64,000 bases of DNA, taken from Oscillospiraceae bacterium. GTDB lineage: Bacteria > Bacillota > Clostridia > Oscillospirales > Ruminococcaceae. The stretch spans positions 80,787 to 144,786 of the forward strand of contig JAGOPP010000001.1 in the NCBI GenBank assembly GCA_017991935.1. The letters run 5' to 3'. The notes beneath the pieces are model-generated. The model did not search any database, was not told where the DNA came from, and was given only the letters and a program-made list of their open reading frames with translations. Positions 8,058-16,850 of the stretch are shown here, piece after piece; positions within the stretch are counted from its first letter, which is position 1, and each line of letters begins with the position of its first letter. The position numbers were made by a program, and so were the translations under genes.

Positions 8058-8924
8058 TCAGTCGGATTCGGGCAGGATGCGGATCTCCCCGGCGGAAAGG
8101 GCCGCCTCGCCGCCGCCGTCGTACCGGACGATCAGGCGGCAGTCCGCGTCGATGTCGAGGACGGTGGCAAAGCGCTCGCTTTCGCCGAGCCGGACCGCGA
8201 TCCGCTTCCCGATAACGAGGCTGTGGCCGAGGTATCCCTCCATCGGCGCCTCGTCCTCGAGCGCACGGAAGCGCCGCAGGAAGCGGTTCAGGATCTCGGC
8301 GGCCAAGCGGTTTTTGGCGTCGGGCCGCGCGCCGTCAAGGACGCTGCCGGCGGTCTCTTTGATCTCATCGGGGAAGCCCTCCCGCGGGGGATAGACGTTG
8401 ATCCCCATGCCGACGATCACAAAACCGGGCCTTCCCGCCGCGCCGGTCAGCGCGGCCTCGGTCAGGATCCCGCAGACCTTTTTGCCGCCGATCAGGATGT
8501 CGTTGACCCATTTGATCCACGGCTTTTTGCCCGAAACGCGCTCGATCGCCTCGCACACCGCCGCGGCCGCCTCCGTCCCGAGCAGGGGAATCCTGCCGGC
8601 GGCGAGTTTGGGGTAGAGCAGCACGCTCAGATAGACGCCTGTTTCCGGCGGCGAGAAGAAGCTCCTGCCCGGCTTGCCGCGCCCGGCGGTCTGGGCCGCG
8701 GCGATCACCGCCATGGCCCGCGTCCGCCCGGCGGCCGCTCTCTCCCGCAGCAGCGAGTTTGTGGAGGCCGCCGACTCGAGCACCTCGAGCTCCAAGCCCG
8801 CCGCCTCCGGCTCCAGATAGCGTTTCACCCCGTCGGCGGAGAGGCGGTCGTATTCCGGGGAGATCCCGCGTTCGCCGCTCTCGGCGGAGGCCGGGAAATC
8901 TTTCTTTTTCGGATGTTCAGCCAT
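8058..8924 (-). CDS. birA: Biotin-[acetyl-CoA carboxylase] ligase, no N-terminal HTH
   Basis: The 288-residue enzyme activates biotin with ATP and attaches it to the carrier protein AccB. Catalytic-domain motifs are present: STNSLLRERA (about residue 53), the biotinyl-AMP loop GRGKPGRSFFSP, KWVNDILIGGKKVCGILTEA and GMGINVYPP. The first 45 residues are charged and do not form the winged helix seen in bifunctional BirA repressors, so this is probably a ligase only. The start ATG at 8924 has GGGGAGG upstream; a longer open frame to 9095 lacks a ribosome site. It is divergent from the fatty acid operon that encodes its substrate AccB and the BioY transporter. Confidence 0.9.
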   Translation of the reverse strand: MAEHPKKKDFPASAESGERGISPEYDRLSADGVKRYLEPEAAGLELEVLESAASTNSLLRERAAAGRTRAMAVIAAAQTAGRGKPGRSFFSPPETGVYLSVLLYPKLAAGRIPLLGTEAAAAVCEAIERVSGKKPWIKWVNDILIGGKKVCGILTEAALTGAAGRPGFVIVGMGINVYPPREGFPDEIKETAGSVLDGARPDAKNRLAAEILNRFLRRFRALEDEAPMEGYLGHSLVIGKRIAVRLGESERFATVLDIDADCRLIVRYDGGGEAALSAGEIRILPESD

Positions 8925-8991
8925 ATTTTTTCCTCCCCGGGCGGCGCGTCCGGCCCCGCCCATCTTCCCGATCCCGTCGGCTCTCCCTCCT

Positions 8992-9020
8992 AAAATAGCA
9001 CAGAATCCCTTGGGAATCAA
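8992..9020 (-). promoter_or_regulatory. Probable birA promoter
   Basis: On the minus strand TTGATT (9020-9015) and TATTTT (8997-8992) are 17 bp apart, 68 bp upstream of the birA ATG. Confidence 0.5.
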
Positions 9021-9056
9021 ATAAAAAAACGGGCGGCCCACTCTTTTAAAAGGGGA

Positions 9057-9085
9057 TTGACAAATCCCGAATCCGGCGATAATAT
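9057..9085 (+). promoter_or_regulatory. Promoter of the fatty acid synthesis operon
   Basis: A perfect TTGACA at 9057-9062 is followed after 17 bp by TAATAT (9080-9085); the alternative GATAAT at 9078 gives a 15 bp spacer. The start site would fall inside the inverted repeat at 9086-9104. Confidence 0.75.
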
Positions 9086-9104
9086 TAGTTAGCATAATTA
9101 ACTA
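9086..9104 (+). promoter_or_regulatory. Inverted repeat, probable FabT operator
   Basis: TAGTTA, seven bases, TAACTA: a perfect six-base inverted repeat placed just downstream of the -10 element and 17 bp before the regulator start. Size and position fit a MarR-family dimer site, implying autorepression of the whole operon. Confidence 0.65.
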
Positions 9105-9120
9105 TCTGGGGGTGAAAGGC

Positions 9121-9570
9121 ATGACGGAATTCGAGCTGAATCTCAATGATCTGCTGGTGGATACGTTTAATTTCATTTTAAAATACGAGGAATCCTCGCT
9201 AAAAGCCATCTCCGGCGCCCCCATCACGGTCACGGAAGCGCACATCATCGAGGCGATCGCCAAAAAAGGCGAGCACGCGAGCGTCAGCAAAGTCGCGTCC
9301 TCTCTGGGCGTCGCGGTGCCGACGATCACGGTCGCGGTCAAAAAGCTTGAGAAAAAAGGGCTCGTCACGAAGATCCCCTGCGCCGAGGACGGCAGGAGGC
9401 TCATGATCAGCCTGACCGATCTGGGCAAGCGGATCAACCGGGCCCACGGCATCTTCCACAGAAAGATGGTGCGGAACATCGAGGAGAATTTTTCCGAGGG
9501 CGAAAAAGAGGTCCTTTTGTCCGCGATCAAAAAGCTCAGCATATTTTTTAGAGAAAAGGTAGAGGCGTAA
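9121..9570 (+). CDS. fabT: MarR-family regulator of fatty acid synthesis (FabT-like)
   Basis: The 149-residue protein has the MarR winged helix at about residues 40-100: ITVTEAHIIEAIA, then VSKVASSLGVAVPTITVAVKKLEKKGLV as the recognition helix region, and a wing with EDGRRLMISLTDLG. It lies first in the fab-acc operon, the position of FabT in streptococci and clostridia, where it represses fab genes using long-chain acyl-ACP as co-repressor. I chose ATG 9121 because GGGGGTGA at 9107-9114 is a well-spaced ribosome site; an in-frame GTG at 9112 has none. Confidence 0.85.
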   Translation: MTEFELNLNDLLVDTFNFILKYEESSLKAISGAPITVTEAHIIEAIAKKGEHASVSKVASSLGVAVPTITVAVKKLEKKGLVTKIPCAEDGRRLMISLTDLGKRINRAHGIFHRKMVRNIEENFSEGEKEVLLSAIKKLSIFFREKVEA

Positions 9571-9572
9571 GA

Positions 9573-10526
9573 ATGAGTTTAAAAATCATCGGCACCGGCA
9601 GGGCGCTGCCGCAAAAGGCCGTCTCCAACGACGATCTGTCGGCATTTTTGGATACGAACGACGAATGGATCTCCTCCCGCACCGGGGTTAAGAGCAGGTA
9701 TCTGTGCGGCGGGGAGTCCCTGACCGATCTCTGCGAGAGCGCGGCGCGAAAGGCCATCCAAAAATCCGGCCTTGAGCTGTCCGAGATCGATCTCGTGCTC
9801 TGCTCCACCTTGGGCGGGGATTACATCACGCCGTCCCTCTCCTGCTCGGTGGCGGAGAGGCTGGGGATCTCCTGCCCGGCCTTCGATCTCAACGCCGCCT
9901 GCTCCGGTTTTCTTTACGCGATGGACGTGGCGTCGGTATATCTCGAAAGCGGCAGGGCAAACCACATTTTGATCCTCTGCGCCGAGATGATGTCGAAGTA
10001 CGTGGATTGGAACGACCGGGCCACCTGCGTCCTCTTTGGGGACGGCGCGGGCGCGTGCGTGGTCGCCAAGGGGACCGCGCTCAAATACATCCACCTCACC
10101 GCCGAGGGGGACACCAAGATCCTCTTTTGCGAGACGGGCGGCGGAAACAGCCCCTATCAGGAGAAAAAGGAGCGGGGCTTTGTGCATATGCAGGGGCAGG
10201 AGGTCTTTAAATTCGCGGTGCGCATGATCGAAACCGAGACCAAAGCGGCGCTCGAGAGCCTCTCCTACGCCGCCGGCGACATCGACTATTACCTGCTCCA
10301 TCAGGCGAACCGACGCATCATCGACTTCGCGCGGGAGAAGCTCGGGCAGCCCGAGGAAAAATTCCCCACGAACATCCATAAATACGGCAACATCTCCTCG
10401 GCCTCCATCCCGGTGCTGCTCGACGAGCTTTTGGAGGCGCAAAAAATCCAAAAGGGCGCGAAGCTCCTGATGTCGGCGTTCGGCGCGGGGCTGACCGCCG
10501 GAACCTGCGTGATGATCTGGGAGTGA
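9573..10526 (+). CDS. fabH: Beta-ketoacyl-ACP synthase III
   Basis: The 317-residue enzyme starts fatty acid synthesis by condensing acyl-CoA with malonyl-ACP. The Cys-His-Asn triad is visible: C110 in LNAACSGFLYAMD, the histidine in LLHQANRRIIDF and the asparagine in YGNISSASIPVLL. The C-terminal GAGLTAG motif is complete. It starts 2 bp after the fabT stop. Chain-starter preference (acetyl versus branched) cannot be read safely. Confidence 0.96.
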   Translation: MSLKIIGTGRALPQKAVSNDDLSAFLDTNDEWISSRTGVKSRYLCGGESLTDLCESAARKAIQKSGLELSEIDLVLCSTLGGDYITPSLSCSVAERLGISCPAFDLNAACSGFLYAMDVASVYLESGRANHILILCAEMMSKYVDWNDRATCVLFGDGAGACVVAKGTALKYIHLTAEGDTKILFCETGGGNSPYQEKKERGFVHMQGQEVFKFAVRMIETETKAALESLSYAAGDIDYYLLHQANRRIIDFAREKLGQPEEKFPTNIHKYGNISSASIPVLLDELLEAQKIQKGAKLLMSAFGAGLTAGTCVMIWE

Positions 10527-10576
10527 TCCCGTTCTATCAATAAAACGAAAAAACTATTTTTTTGGAGGAAACGGAT

Positions 10577-10786
10577 ATGCTGGAAAGAATCGCAAAAGTG
10601 ATCAACGACTATAAGGAGAGCAATCTCGACATCACGGAGGAGACCACCTTCGCGGATTTGGAACTCGACTCCCTCGATATGGTGGAGCTCATCATGAATC
10701 TCGAGGAGGAATTCGGCGTGAGCATCGAGATGGACGGCGCGATCAAGACCGTCGGGGATCTGATGGCGGTCCTGCAAAAGGGTTAA
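10577..10786 (+). CDS. acpP: Acyl carrier protein
   Basis: The 69-residue acidic protein carries growing acyl chains on a phosphopantetheine arm. The attachment site is S32 in the LELDSLDMVELIMNLEEEFG motif. GGAGG at 10564-10568 fits ATG at 10577; an in-frame TTG at 10562 overlaps this ribosome site and is unlikely. It sits between fabH and fabK as in the streptococcal operon. Confidence 0.95.
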   Translation: MLERIAKVINDYKESNLDITEETTFADLELDSLDMVELIMNLEEEFGVSIEMDGAIKTVGDLMAVLQKG

Positions 10787-10802
10787 GGCCGCGGGGGAAG
10801 AT

Positions 10803-11750
10803 ATGATAAAAACCGTTCTTTGCGACCTTCTGGGGATCGAGTACCCCATCTTTCAGGGGGGGATGGCGTGGATCGCCGACGCCTCCCTCGCGGCCGCGGT
10901 CTCCAACGCCGGGGGCTTGGGCATCATCGCCGCCGGAAACGCCCCGGCCGAGTTTGTCCGGGGGCAGATCGTTAGGGCGAGGGAGCTCACCTCGCGCCCG
11001 TTTGGCGTCAACATCATGCTCATGAGCCCGTTTGCCGAGGAGGTCGCTCAAACCGTGGCCGAGGAGCGGGTGGCGGTTGTCACCACCGGCGCGGGGAACC
11101 CCTCCAAATATATGGATCTCTGGCTCAAGGCCGGAATTAAGGTGATCCCGGTCGTGCCCTCCTCGGGGCTCGCGAAGCGGGTGGAGCGCTACGGGGCCGC
11201 CGCGGTTGTCGCGGAGGGCGAGGAGAGCGGCGGGCACATCGGCGAGCTCACCACCATGGCGCTGCTCCCGCAGGTCGTGGACGCCGTGGCGATCCCGGTC
11301 CTTGCGGCCGGAGGCATCGGCGACGGGCGCGCGATCGCGGCGGCGCTGATGCTCGGGGCCGCGGGCGTCCAAGTGGGCACCCGGTTCCTCGTGGCGAAAG
11401 AGTGCAATGTCCACCAGACTTATAAGGATAAGATCATCAAAGCCAAGGACATCGACACGATCGCCACCGGCAGGCGGCTGGGGCATCCCGTCCGCTCGCT
11501 CAAAACCCCGTTCTCGCGGGAATTTTTCTCCCGGGAATACGACGCCTCCGTCTCCAACAAGGAGCTGGAGGCCCTCGGCGCAGGCGCGCTGAAGCTCGCG
11601 GCCGTGGACGGCGACGAGCAGAGGGGCTGTTTCATGGCCGGGCAGATCGCCGGGCTTGTCAAAACCGAGCAGACCGCGGGGGAGATCATCGATGAGATGT
11701 TCTCCGAGGCCGAGCTGCTGCTGAGCGGGGCGCCAAAATGGATAAAATAG
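10803..11750 (+). CDS. fabK: Enoyl-ACP reductase II (FMN, NADH)
   Basis: The 315-residue TIM-barrel flavoprotein of the nitronate monooxygenase/FabK family reduces trans-2-enoyl-ACP in the last elongation step. Visible features are the N-terminal IEYPIFQGGMAWIAD, SNAGGLGIIAAG, the GEESGGHIG catalytic-histidine segment, and the FMN phosphate loop VLAAGGIGDGRAIAAAL. FabK replaces the triclosan-sensitive FabI; no fabI was found in the window. Its end overlaps fabD by 13 bp. Confidence 0.95.
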   Translation: MIKTVLCDLLGIEYPIFQGGMAWIADASLAAAVSNAGGLGIIAAGNAPAEFVRGQIVRARELTSRPFGVNIMLMSPFAEEVAQTVAEERVAVVTTGAGNPSKYMDLWLKAGIKVIPVVPSSGLAKRVERYGAAAVVAEGEESGGHIGELTTMALLPQVVDAVAIPVLAAGGIGDGRAIAAALMLGAAGVQVGTRFLVAKECNVHQTYKDKIIKAKDIDTIATGRRLGHPVRSLKTPFSREFFSREYDASVSNKELEALGAGALKLAAVDGDEQRGCFMAGQIAGLVKTEQTAGEIIDEMFSEAELLLSGAPKWIK

Positions 11751-12643
11751 CGTTTGTGTTCGCGGGTCAGGGCGCCCAGACCGTGGGGATGGGCAGGGAT
11801 CTCTATGAAAACTTCGACCGCGCGAGGGAGATTTTCGATCTCGCGGGGGAGCGGGTGAAGACCCTGTGCTTCGAGGGCCCCGCCGAGGAACTGAACCGCA
11901 CGGTGAACACGCAGCCCTGCCTTTTCGCGATGGATCTCGCCTGCGCCGGGGTGCTCGGGGAGTGCGGCGTCCGCGCCGAGGGCGCGGCCGGTTTCTCCCT
12001 CGGGGAGATCCCGGCCTTGGCGTACGCGGGGCTGATGGGCAGCCGCGAGGCCTACGCGTTCGTGTGCCTGCGGGCCGAAGCCATGCAGCGGTGCGCGGAG
12101 AAAAACAGAGGCGCGATGCTCGCCGTGCTCAGGCTCCCCGCCGCCTCGGTCGAGGGGATCTGCGAGGGACTGGCCGGGGCCTATCCCGTCAATTATAACT
12201 GCGAGGGGCAGACCGTCGTCGCCTGCGCCGAGGAATGCGCCGGGCCTCTTGAGGAGGCCGTGGCGGCGGCGGGCGGGAAGACCGTCCGGCTCGCGGTCGG
12301 CGGCGCGTTTCACAGCCCGTTTATGGAGGAGGCGGCGGACGAGATCGCCGGGTACCTGCGGGATAAAACCTTCGGGGCCATGCGCGTTCCCGTCTACTCA
12401 AACCTCACCGCGCGGGCCTACGGCGACCCGAGGGAGCTGCTCTCCTTGCAGGCAAAAAGCCCCGTGCTGTGGCAAAAGACGATCGAGACCATGATTGCGG
12501 ACGGATTCGATACCTTCATCGAGGTCGGGCCCGGAAAGACCCTCTCCGGGCTGATCCGAAAGATAGACGGCGGCGTTCAAATCCTGAACGTTTCGGACAT
12601 GGCCTCGCTGGAGAAAACGCTTGCGGAGGTAAACCATGCTTAA
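11738..12643 (+). CDS. fabD: Malonyl-CoA:ACP transacylase
   Basis: The 301-residue enzyme transfers malonyl from CoA to ACP. It shows the N-terminal FAGQGAQTVGMG oxyanion motif, the nucleophile S87 in GFSLGE (phenylalanine replaces the common histidine), and the catalytic histidine in GGAFHSPFM. Start ATG at 11738 lies inside the end of fabK, and its own end overlaps fabG by 8 bp, so all are likely translationally coupled. Confidence 0.95.
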   Translation: MDKIAFVFAGQGAQTVGMGRDLYENFDRAREIFDLAGERVKTLCFEGPAEELNRTVNTQPCLFAMDLACAGVLGECGVRAEGAAGFSLGEIPALAYAGLMGSREAYAFVCLRAEAMQRCAEKNRGAMLAVLRLPAASVEGICEGLAGAYPVNYNCEGQTVVACAEECAGPLEEAVAAAGGKTVRLAVGGAFHSPFMEEAADEIAGYLRDKTFGAMRVPVYSNLTARAYGDPRELLSLQAKSPVLWQKTIETMIADGFDTFIEVGPGKTLSGLIRKIDGGVQILNVSDMASLEKTLAEVNHA

Positions 12644-13376
12644 AGGAAAAACGGCGGTCGTCACCGGGGCCTCCCGGGGGATCGGCCGCGCGATCGCGCT
12701 GGAGATGGCGCGCCAAGGCGCGGACATCGCGGTCATCTATATCGGGGACGAGGCCCCGGCGGAGGACGTCTGCGGGGAGGCCCAGAGTCTCGGCGTCGAC
12801 GCGCGGAAGTATCTGTGCGACGTCTCGGACTCCGCTCAGGTCAAGGAGGTCTGCGACCGTGTCGTCGCGGACTTCGGCAAAGCGGATATTCTGGTCAACA
12901 ACGCCGGCATCACGAAGGACGCCCTGCTGCTCCGCATGAGCGAGAGCGATTTCGACGCGGTGCTGAACGTCAACTTAAAGGGAGCCTTTTATTTCATCAA
13001 ATATCTTTCGCGGGCCCTGATGAAATCCGGGGCCGGGCGGATCGTCAACATCTCCTCGGTCAGCGGGATCATGGGCAACCCCGGTCAGGCGAACTACTCG
13101 TCGTCGAAGGCGGGGCTGATCGGCCTCACCAAGACCGCCGCGAAGGAGCTCGCCCCCCGCAGCGTGACCTGCAACGCGATCGCGCCCGGATTCATCGAGA
13201 CCGATATGACCGCGAACCTGCCTCAGGCGGTAAAAGATGGGGTCAATGCCGCCGTCCCCCTCAAGCGGATGGGGACAGCGCAGGAAGTGGCGGATCTGGC
13301 GGCGTTTTTGGCGTCCGACCGGGCCTCCTATATCACCGGAGAGGTGATCAAGGTGGACGGCGGAATGTGCATGTAG
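12636..13376 (+). CDS. fabG: 3-oxoacyl-ACP reductase
   Basis: The 246-residue short-chain dehydrogenase reduces 3-oxoacyl-ACP with NADPH. The cofactor motif is TGASRGIGRAIA near the N terminus; NNAGIT, the catalytic Ser region NISSVSG and the YSSSK (Tyr-x-x-x-Lys) motif are intact, and the C terminus ends in ITGEVIKVDGGM. A TTGCGGAGG-type ribosome site lies within the end of fabD. Confidence 0.95.
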   Translation: MLKGKTAVVTGASRGIGRAIALEMARQGADIAVIYIGDEAPAEDVCGEAQSLGVDARKYLCDVSDSAQVKEVCDRVVADFGKADILVNNAGITKDALLLRMSESDFDAVLNVNLKGAFYFIKYLSRALMKSGAGRIVNISSVSGIMGNPGQANYSSSKAGLIGLTKTAAKELAPRSVTCNAIAPGFIETDMTANLPQAVKDGVNAAVPLKRMGTAQEVADLAAFLASDRASYITGEVIKVDGGMCM

Positions 13377-13385
13377 GAGGTCTTT

Positions 13386-14612
13386 ATGAGAAGAGTGGTT
13401 GTCACGGGACTTGGATGCGTCACGCCCGTAGGAAACGACGTCGATGCCTTTTGGGACAGCGTCGTCGGCGGCGCGCACGGCTTTGCGCCGATCACGAGGT
13501 TTGACGCGAGCGGTATGAAGGTCAAAATCGCCGCCGAGGTCAAGGACTTTCATCCCGAACTTTATATGGAAAAAAGCGAGATCCGCCACACGGATCTCTA
13601 CGCCCAATACGCGATCGCCGCGGCCGCGCAGGCGGTGGGGGAGAGCGGGATCTCCGGCAAAATCGAGCCCGAACGCCTCGGCGTCTACATCGGCTCCGGG
13701 ATCGGGGGGATCTCCACCTCGATCGCCGAGACCCAGAAGATGCTGGAAAAGGGCCCGGACCGGATATCCCCGTTTTTTGTGCCGATGCTGATCGGCAACA
13801 TGGGGGCGGCGCTGGTCGCCATCCGGTACGGGGCGAAAGGCCCCAACCTGCCGGTCGTGACGGCCTGCGCGACCGCCACCCACGCGATCGGCGAGGCGTT
13901 TCGCGCCGTCAAGTACGGCTACGCCGACGCGATCATCGCGGGCGGCGCCGAGGCGGCCATCAACCCGCTCGCCATCGGCGGATTCACAAACAGCACGGCC
14001 CTCTCCACGACGACCGACCCGGACAACGCCTCCATCCCCTTCGACCGCCGGCGCAACGGCTTCGTGATGGGCGAGGGCGCGGGCGTCGTCGTGCTCGAGG
14101 AATATGAGCACGCCAAAAACCGCGGCGCAAGGATCTATTGCGAGCTCTCGGGCTACGGCAACACCTGCGACGCGTACCATATCACGGCCCCCCACCCAGA
14201 GGCGGAGGGCTCCTCCAGAGTGATCTCCCTCGCCTTCGAGGAGGCCGGATTTCAGCCGGACGAGAAGCTCTACATCAATCCCCACGGCACCTCGACGCCC
14301 CTCAACGACAAGACCGAGACTTTGGCGATCAAAAAGGCCCTCGGCGCGCTCGCCTATAAGGTGCCCGTCAGCTCCACCAAATCCGTGACGGGGCACATGC
14401 TGGGCGCCGCGGGCGGGGTGGAGGCCATCGCCGCGGTCCTCGCGCTCGAGACCGGCACGGTCCCGCCGACGATCGGCTACAAGGAGCCCGACCCGGATTG
14501 CGACCTCGACTATGTGCCGAACCAAAAGCGGCAATTTGACGCCGATCAGGCGCTCTCGCTGTCGCTGGGCTTCGGCGGGCACAACGCGGCCATTCTTTTC
14601 AACAAGATATAG
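13386..14612 (+). CDS. fabF: Beta-ketoacyl-ACP synthase II
   Basis: The 408-residue condensing enzyme elongates acyl-ACP. It has the Cys-His-His triad: C161 in VTACATATHAIGEAF, the histidine in NPHGTSTPLNDKTE and that in KSVTGHMLGAAGG. The C-terminal LGFGGHNA is present. AGGAGG precedes the ATG. It lies 9 bp after fabG and 11 bp before accB. Confidence 0.96.
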   Translation: MRRVVVTGLGCVTPVGNDVDAFWDSVVGGAHGFAPITRFDASGMKVKIAAEVKDFHPELYMEKSEIRHTDLYAQYAIAAAAQAVGESGISGKIEPERLGVYIGSGIGGISTSIAETQKMLEKGPDRISPFFVPMLIGNMGAALVAIRYGAKGPNLPVVTACATATHAIGEAFRAVKYGYADAIIAGGAEAAINPLAIGGFTNSTALSTTTDPDNASIPFDRRRNGFVMGEGAGVVVLEEYEHAKNRGARIYCELSGYGNTCDAYHITAPHPEAEGSSRVISLAFEEAGFQPDEKLYINPHGTSTPLNDKTETLAIKKALGALAYKVPVSSTKSVTGHMLGAAGGVEAIAAVLALETGTVPPTIGYKEPDPDCDLDYVPNQKRQFDADQALSLSLGFGGHNAAILFNKI

Positions 14613-14623
14613 AGGTGTACGGG

Positions 14624-15061
14624 ATGGATATTAAAAATATAAAAGTACTCGTGGAGATTTTAAATCAGAGCAAACTGACGTCGCTGGAGGTCTGCGAGGG
14701 GGAGACGAAAATCCGGCTTGAGAAGGCCGCCCCTCCGCCGGACGCCCCGCTCCCGGCCGAGGCCCCCGCCCCGAAGACGGAGCCCCCGGCCCCCGCGCCC
14801 GACAACGGGACGCTCGATTTCAACAACCTGACCGAGGTGCATTCGCCGATCGTCGGCGTCTATTACAGCGCGCCCGCGCCGGACGCCGATCCCTTCGTGA
14901 GCATCGGCAGCAAGGTGAAGAAGGGCGACGTCCTTTGCATCATCGAGACCATGAAGCTCATGAACGAGATCGTCTCGGAGTACGAGGGCGAGATCGCGGA
15001 CATCTGCCTCAAAAACGGGGACATCGCGGAATACGGGCAGGTGCTGTTCAAAATATTTTAA
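14624..15061 (+). CDS. accB: Biotin carboxyl carrier protein of acetyl-CoA carboxylase
   Basis: The 145-residue protein has an N-terminal dimerising segment, a Pro/Ala linker (about residues 40-65) and a C-terminal biotinyl domain. The biotinylated lysine is K111 in the CIIETMKLMNE motif, the substrate of the BirA encoded at 8058-8924. ATG 14624 is preferred to GTG 14615 because AGAGGTG at 14611-14617 is its ribosome site. Confidence 0.95.
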   Translation: MDIKNIKVLVEILNQSKLTSLEVCEGETKIRLEKAAPPPDAPLPAEAPAPKTEPPAPAPDNGTLDFNNLTEVHSPIVGVYYSAPAPDADPFVSIGSKVKKGDVLCIIETMKLMNEIVSEYEGEIADICLKNGDIAEYGQVLFKIF

Positions 15062-15074
15062 GGGAGGGCCTCCG

Positions 15075-15494
15075 ATGAATCGGGAAGAAATCAAAGCAAT
15101 CATTCCTCATAGGGAGCCGATGCTTCTGATCGACGAGGTCACGCTCGAGGACGGCGCGGCCGTGGGCAGATACACCGTGCGCGGGGACGAGTTTTTCCTC
15201 CAAGGGCACTTCCCCGGAAACCCGGTGGTGCCGGGCGTCATCCTCTGCGAGATGATGGGGCAGTCGTCCTGCCTGCTCGTGGACCGCGAGAAGGCCGGGG
15301 GATTCACCCCCTATTTCACGGGCATGGACCATGTGAGATTCAAAAACAAGGTGAAGCCCGGCGACACGATCGAATTCAGAAGCGAAATCACAAAGGTGAA
15401 ATGGCCTTTTTATTTTATTAAAAGCGCGGGATACGTCGGCGGAAAACTCAGCGTCTGCGGCGACCTGTCCTTCGCCGTAATCAAGGGAGAATAG
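15075..15494 (+). CDS. fabZ: 3-hydroxyacyl-ACP dehydratase
   Basis: The 139-residue hot-dog-fold enzyme dehydrates 3-hydroxyacyl-ACP. The catalytic histidine lies in GHFPGNPVVPGV and the glutamate in ILCEMMGQ. The N-terminal IIPHREPMLLIDEV is typical. No fabM or fabA is in the operon, so how unsaturated acyl chains are made is not shown here. AGGGAGG precedes the ATG. Confidence 0.95.
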   Translation: MNREEIKAIIPHREPMLLIDEVTLEDGAAVGRYTVRGDEFFLQGHFPGNPVVPGVILCEMMGQSSCLLVDREKAGGFTPYFTGMDHVRFKNKVKPGDTIEFRSEITKVKWPFYFIKSAGYVGGKLSVCGDLSFAVIKGE

Positions 15495-15497
15495 CAG

Positions 15498-16838
15498 ATG
15501 TTTTCCAAAATATTGGTTGCCAACCGCGGCGAGATCGCGATCCGGATCATCCGGGCCTGCAAGGAGATGGGCATCACCACGGTGGCCGTCTTTTCCGAGG
15601 CGGACAAGGACGCGCTGCATGTCCATCTGGCGGACGAGAGCTACTGCATCGGCGGCCCGCTCTCCAAGGACAGCTACCTCAATATGACCTCCATCCTCTC
15701 GGTCGCGCTCGCGACCAAGGCGGAGGCGATCCATCCGGGGTACGGCTTTTTGTCCGAGAACGCGCAGTTCGCCGCGCTCTGCGAAGAAAACGGCTTCACC
15801 TTCATCGGCCCGCCCTCGCGGGTCATCGCGCGGATGGGGGACAAGGCGACGGCCAAGGAGACCATGCGGGCGGCCAAGGTGCCCGTGATCCCCGGCTGCG
15901 GCCTTGTGGAAAGTCTTGAGCACGCGAAAAAAGAGGCGGAGAAGATCGGCTTCCCGCTGCTCATCAAAGCGAGCGCCGGCGGCGGCGGCAGGGGCATCCG
16001 CCTGATACATAAGATGGAGGAGCTCGAGGGCGGCTATCAGTCCGCCACCATGGAGGCGCAGTCCGCCTTTGGGGACGGCTCGGTCTATCTGGAAAAATAC
16101 CTGCGGCCGGTCAAGCACATCGAGATGCAGATCCTCGCCGACGGCTGCGGAAACGTCGTCTGCCTCGGCGAGCGGGACTGCTCGGTCCAGCGGAAAAATC
16201 AAAAGCTGATCGAGGAGAGCCCCTCCGCGCTCCTGCCGCAAAAGACCCGCCAAAAGATGATCGACGCCTCGATCCGGGCGGGGATCGCGGCCGACTACCG
16301 CGGCGCGGGCACCATCGAGTACCTGTACGACCCCGCCGACGGGAATTTCTATTTCATGGAGATGAACACGCGCCTTCAGGTCGAGCACCCCGTTACCGAG
16401 ATGGTCACGTGGATCGACCTTGTGAAATGGCAGATCCGCATCGCCGCCGGCGTGAAGCTCGACTTTGCGCAAAAGGACGTCGAGGTCCGCGGCCACGCCA
16501 TCGAGTGCCGGATCACCGCCGAGAACCCCCATCAGAATTTCAGGCCCTCCTGCGGGAAGATCGAGATGCTCTTCATCCCCGGCGGGCCGTGGGTGCGCTT
16601 CGACACCGCGATCTATCAGGGATACACCATCCCGCCCTTTTACGATTCGATGATCGGCAAGCTCGTCGTCTACGCGAAGACGCGGGACGAGGCCATCCGC
16701 AAGATGCGGGCGGCGCTCTGCGAGCTCATCATCGAGGGCATCGAGCACAACGCCGACTTCGAGGCGGAGATCCTCTCCGCCGAGGAATTTGAGAATTCTA
16801 CCTACACCACGGACTTTATCGCCGGGTTTTTGGGTTAA
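15498..16838 (+). CDS. accC: Biotin carboxylase subunit of acetyl-CoA carboxylase
   Basis: The 446-residue ATP-grasp enzyme carboxylates biotin on AccB. Visible are the N-terminal KILVANRGEIAIRIIRACKEMGI, the glycine-rich ASAGGGGRGIRLI ATP loop, and the EMNTRLQVEHPVTE catalytic segment. The length matches the family. AGGGAGAATAGCAG leads into the ATG, directly after fabZ. Confidence 0.96.
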   Translation: MFSKILVANRGEIAIRIIRACKEMGITTVAVFSEADKDALHVHLADESYCIGGPLSKDSYLNMTSILSVALATKAEAIHPGYGFLSENAQFAALCEENGFTFIGPPSRVIARMGDKATAKETMRAAKVPVIPGCGLVESLEHAKKEAEKIGFPLLIKASAGGGGRGIRLIHKMEELEGGYQSATMEAQSAFGDGSVYLEKYLRPVKHIEMQILADGCGNVVCLGERDCSVQRKNQKLIEESPSALLPQKTRQKMIDASIRAGIAADYRGAGTIEYLYDPADGNFYFMEMNTRLQVEHPVTEMVTWIDLVKWQIRIAAGVKLDFAQKDVEVRGHAIECRITAENPHQNFRPSCGKIEMLFIPGGPWVRFDTAIYQGYTIPPFYDSMIGKLVVYAKTRDEAIRKMRAALCELIIEGIEHNADFEAEILSAEEFENSTYTTDFIAGFLG

Positions 16839-16850
16839 AGGAGGATCCTT

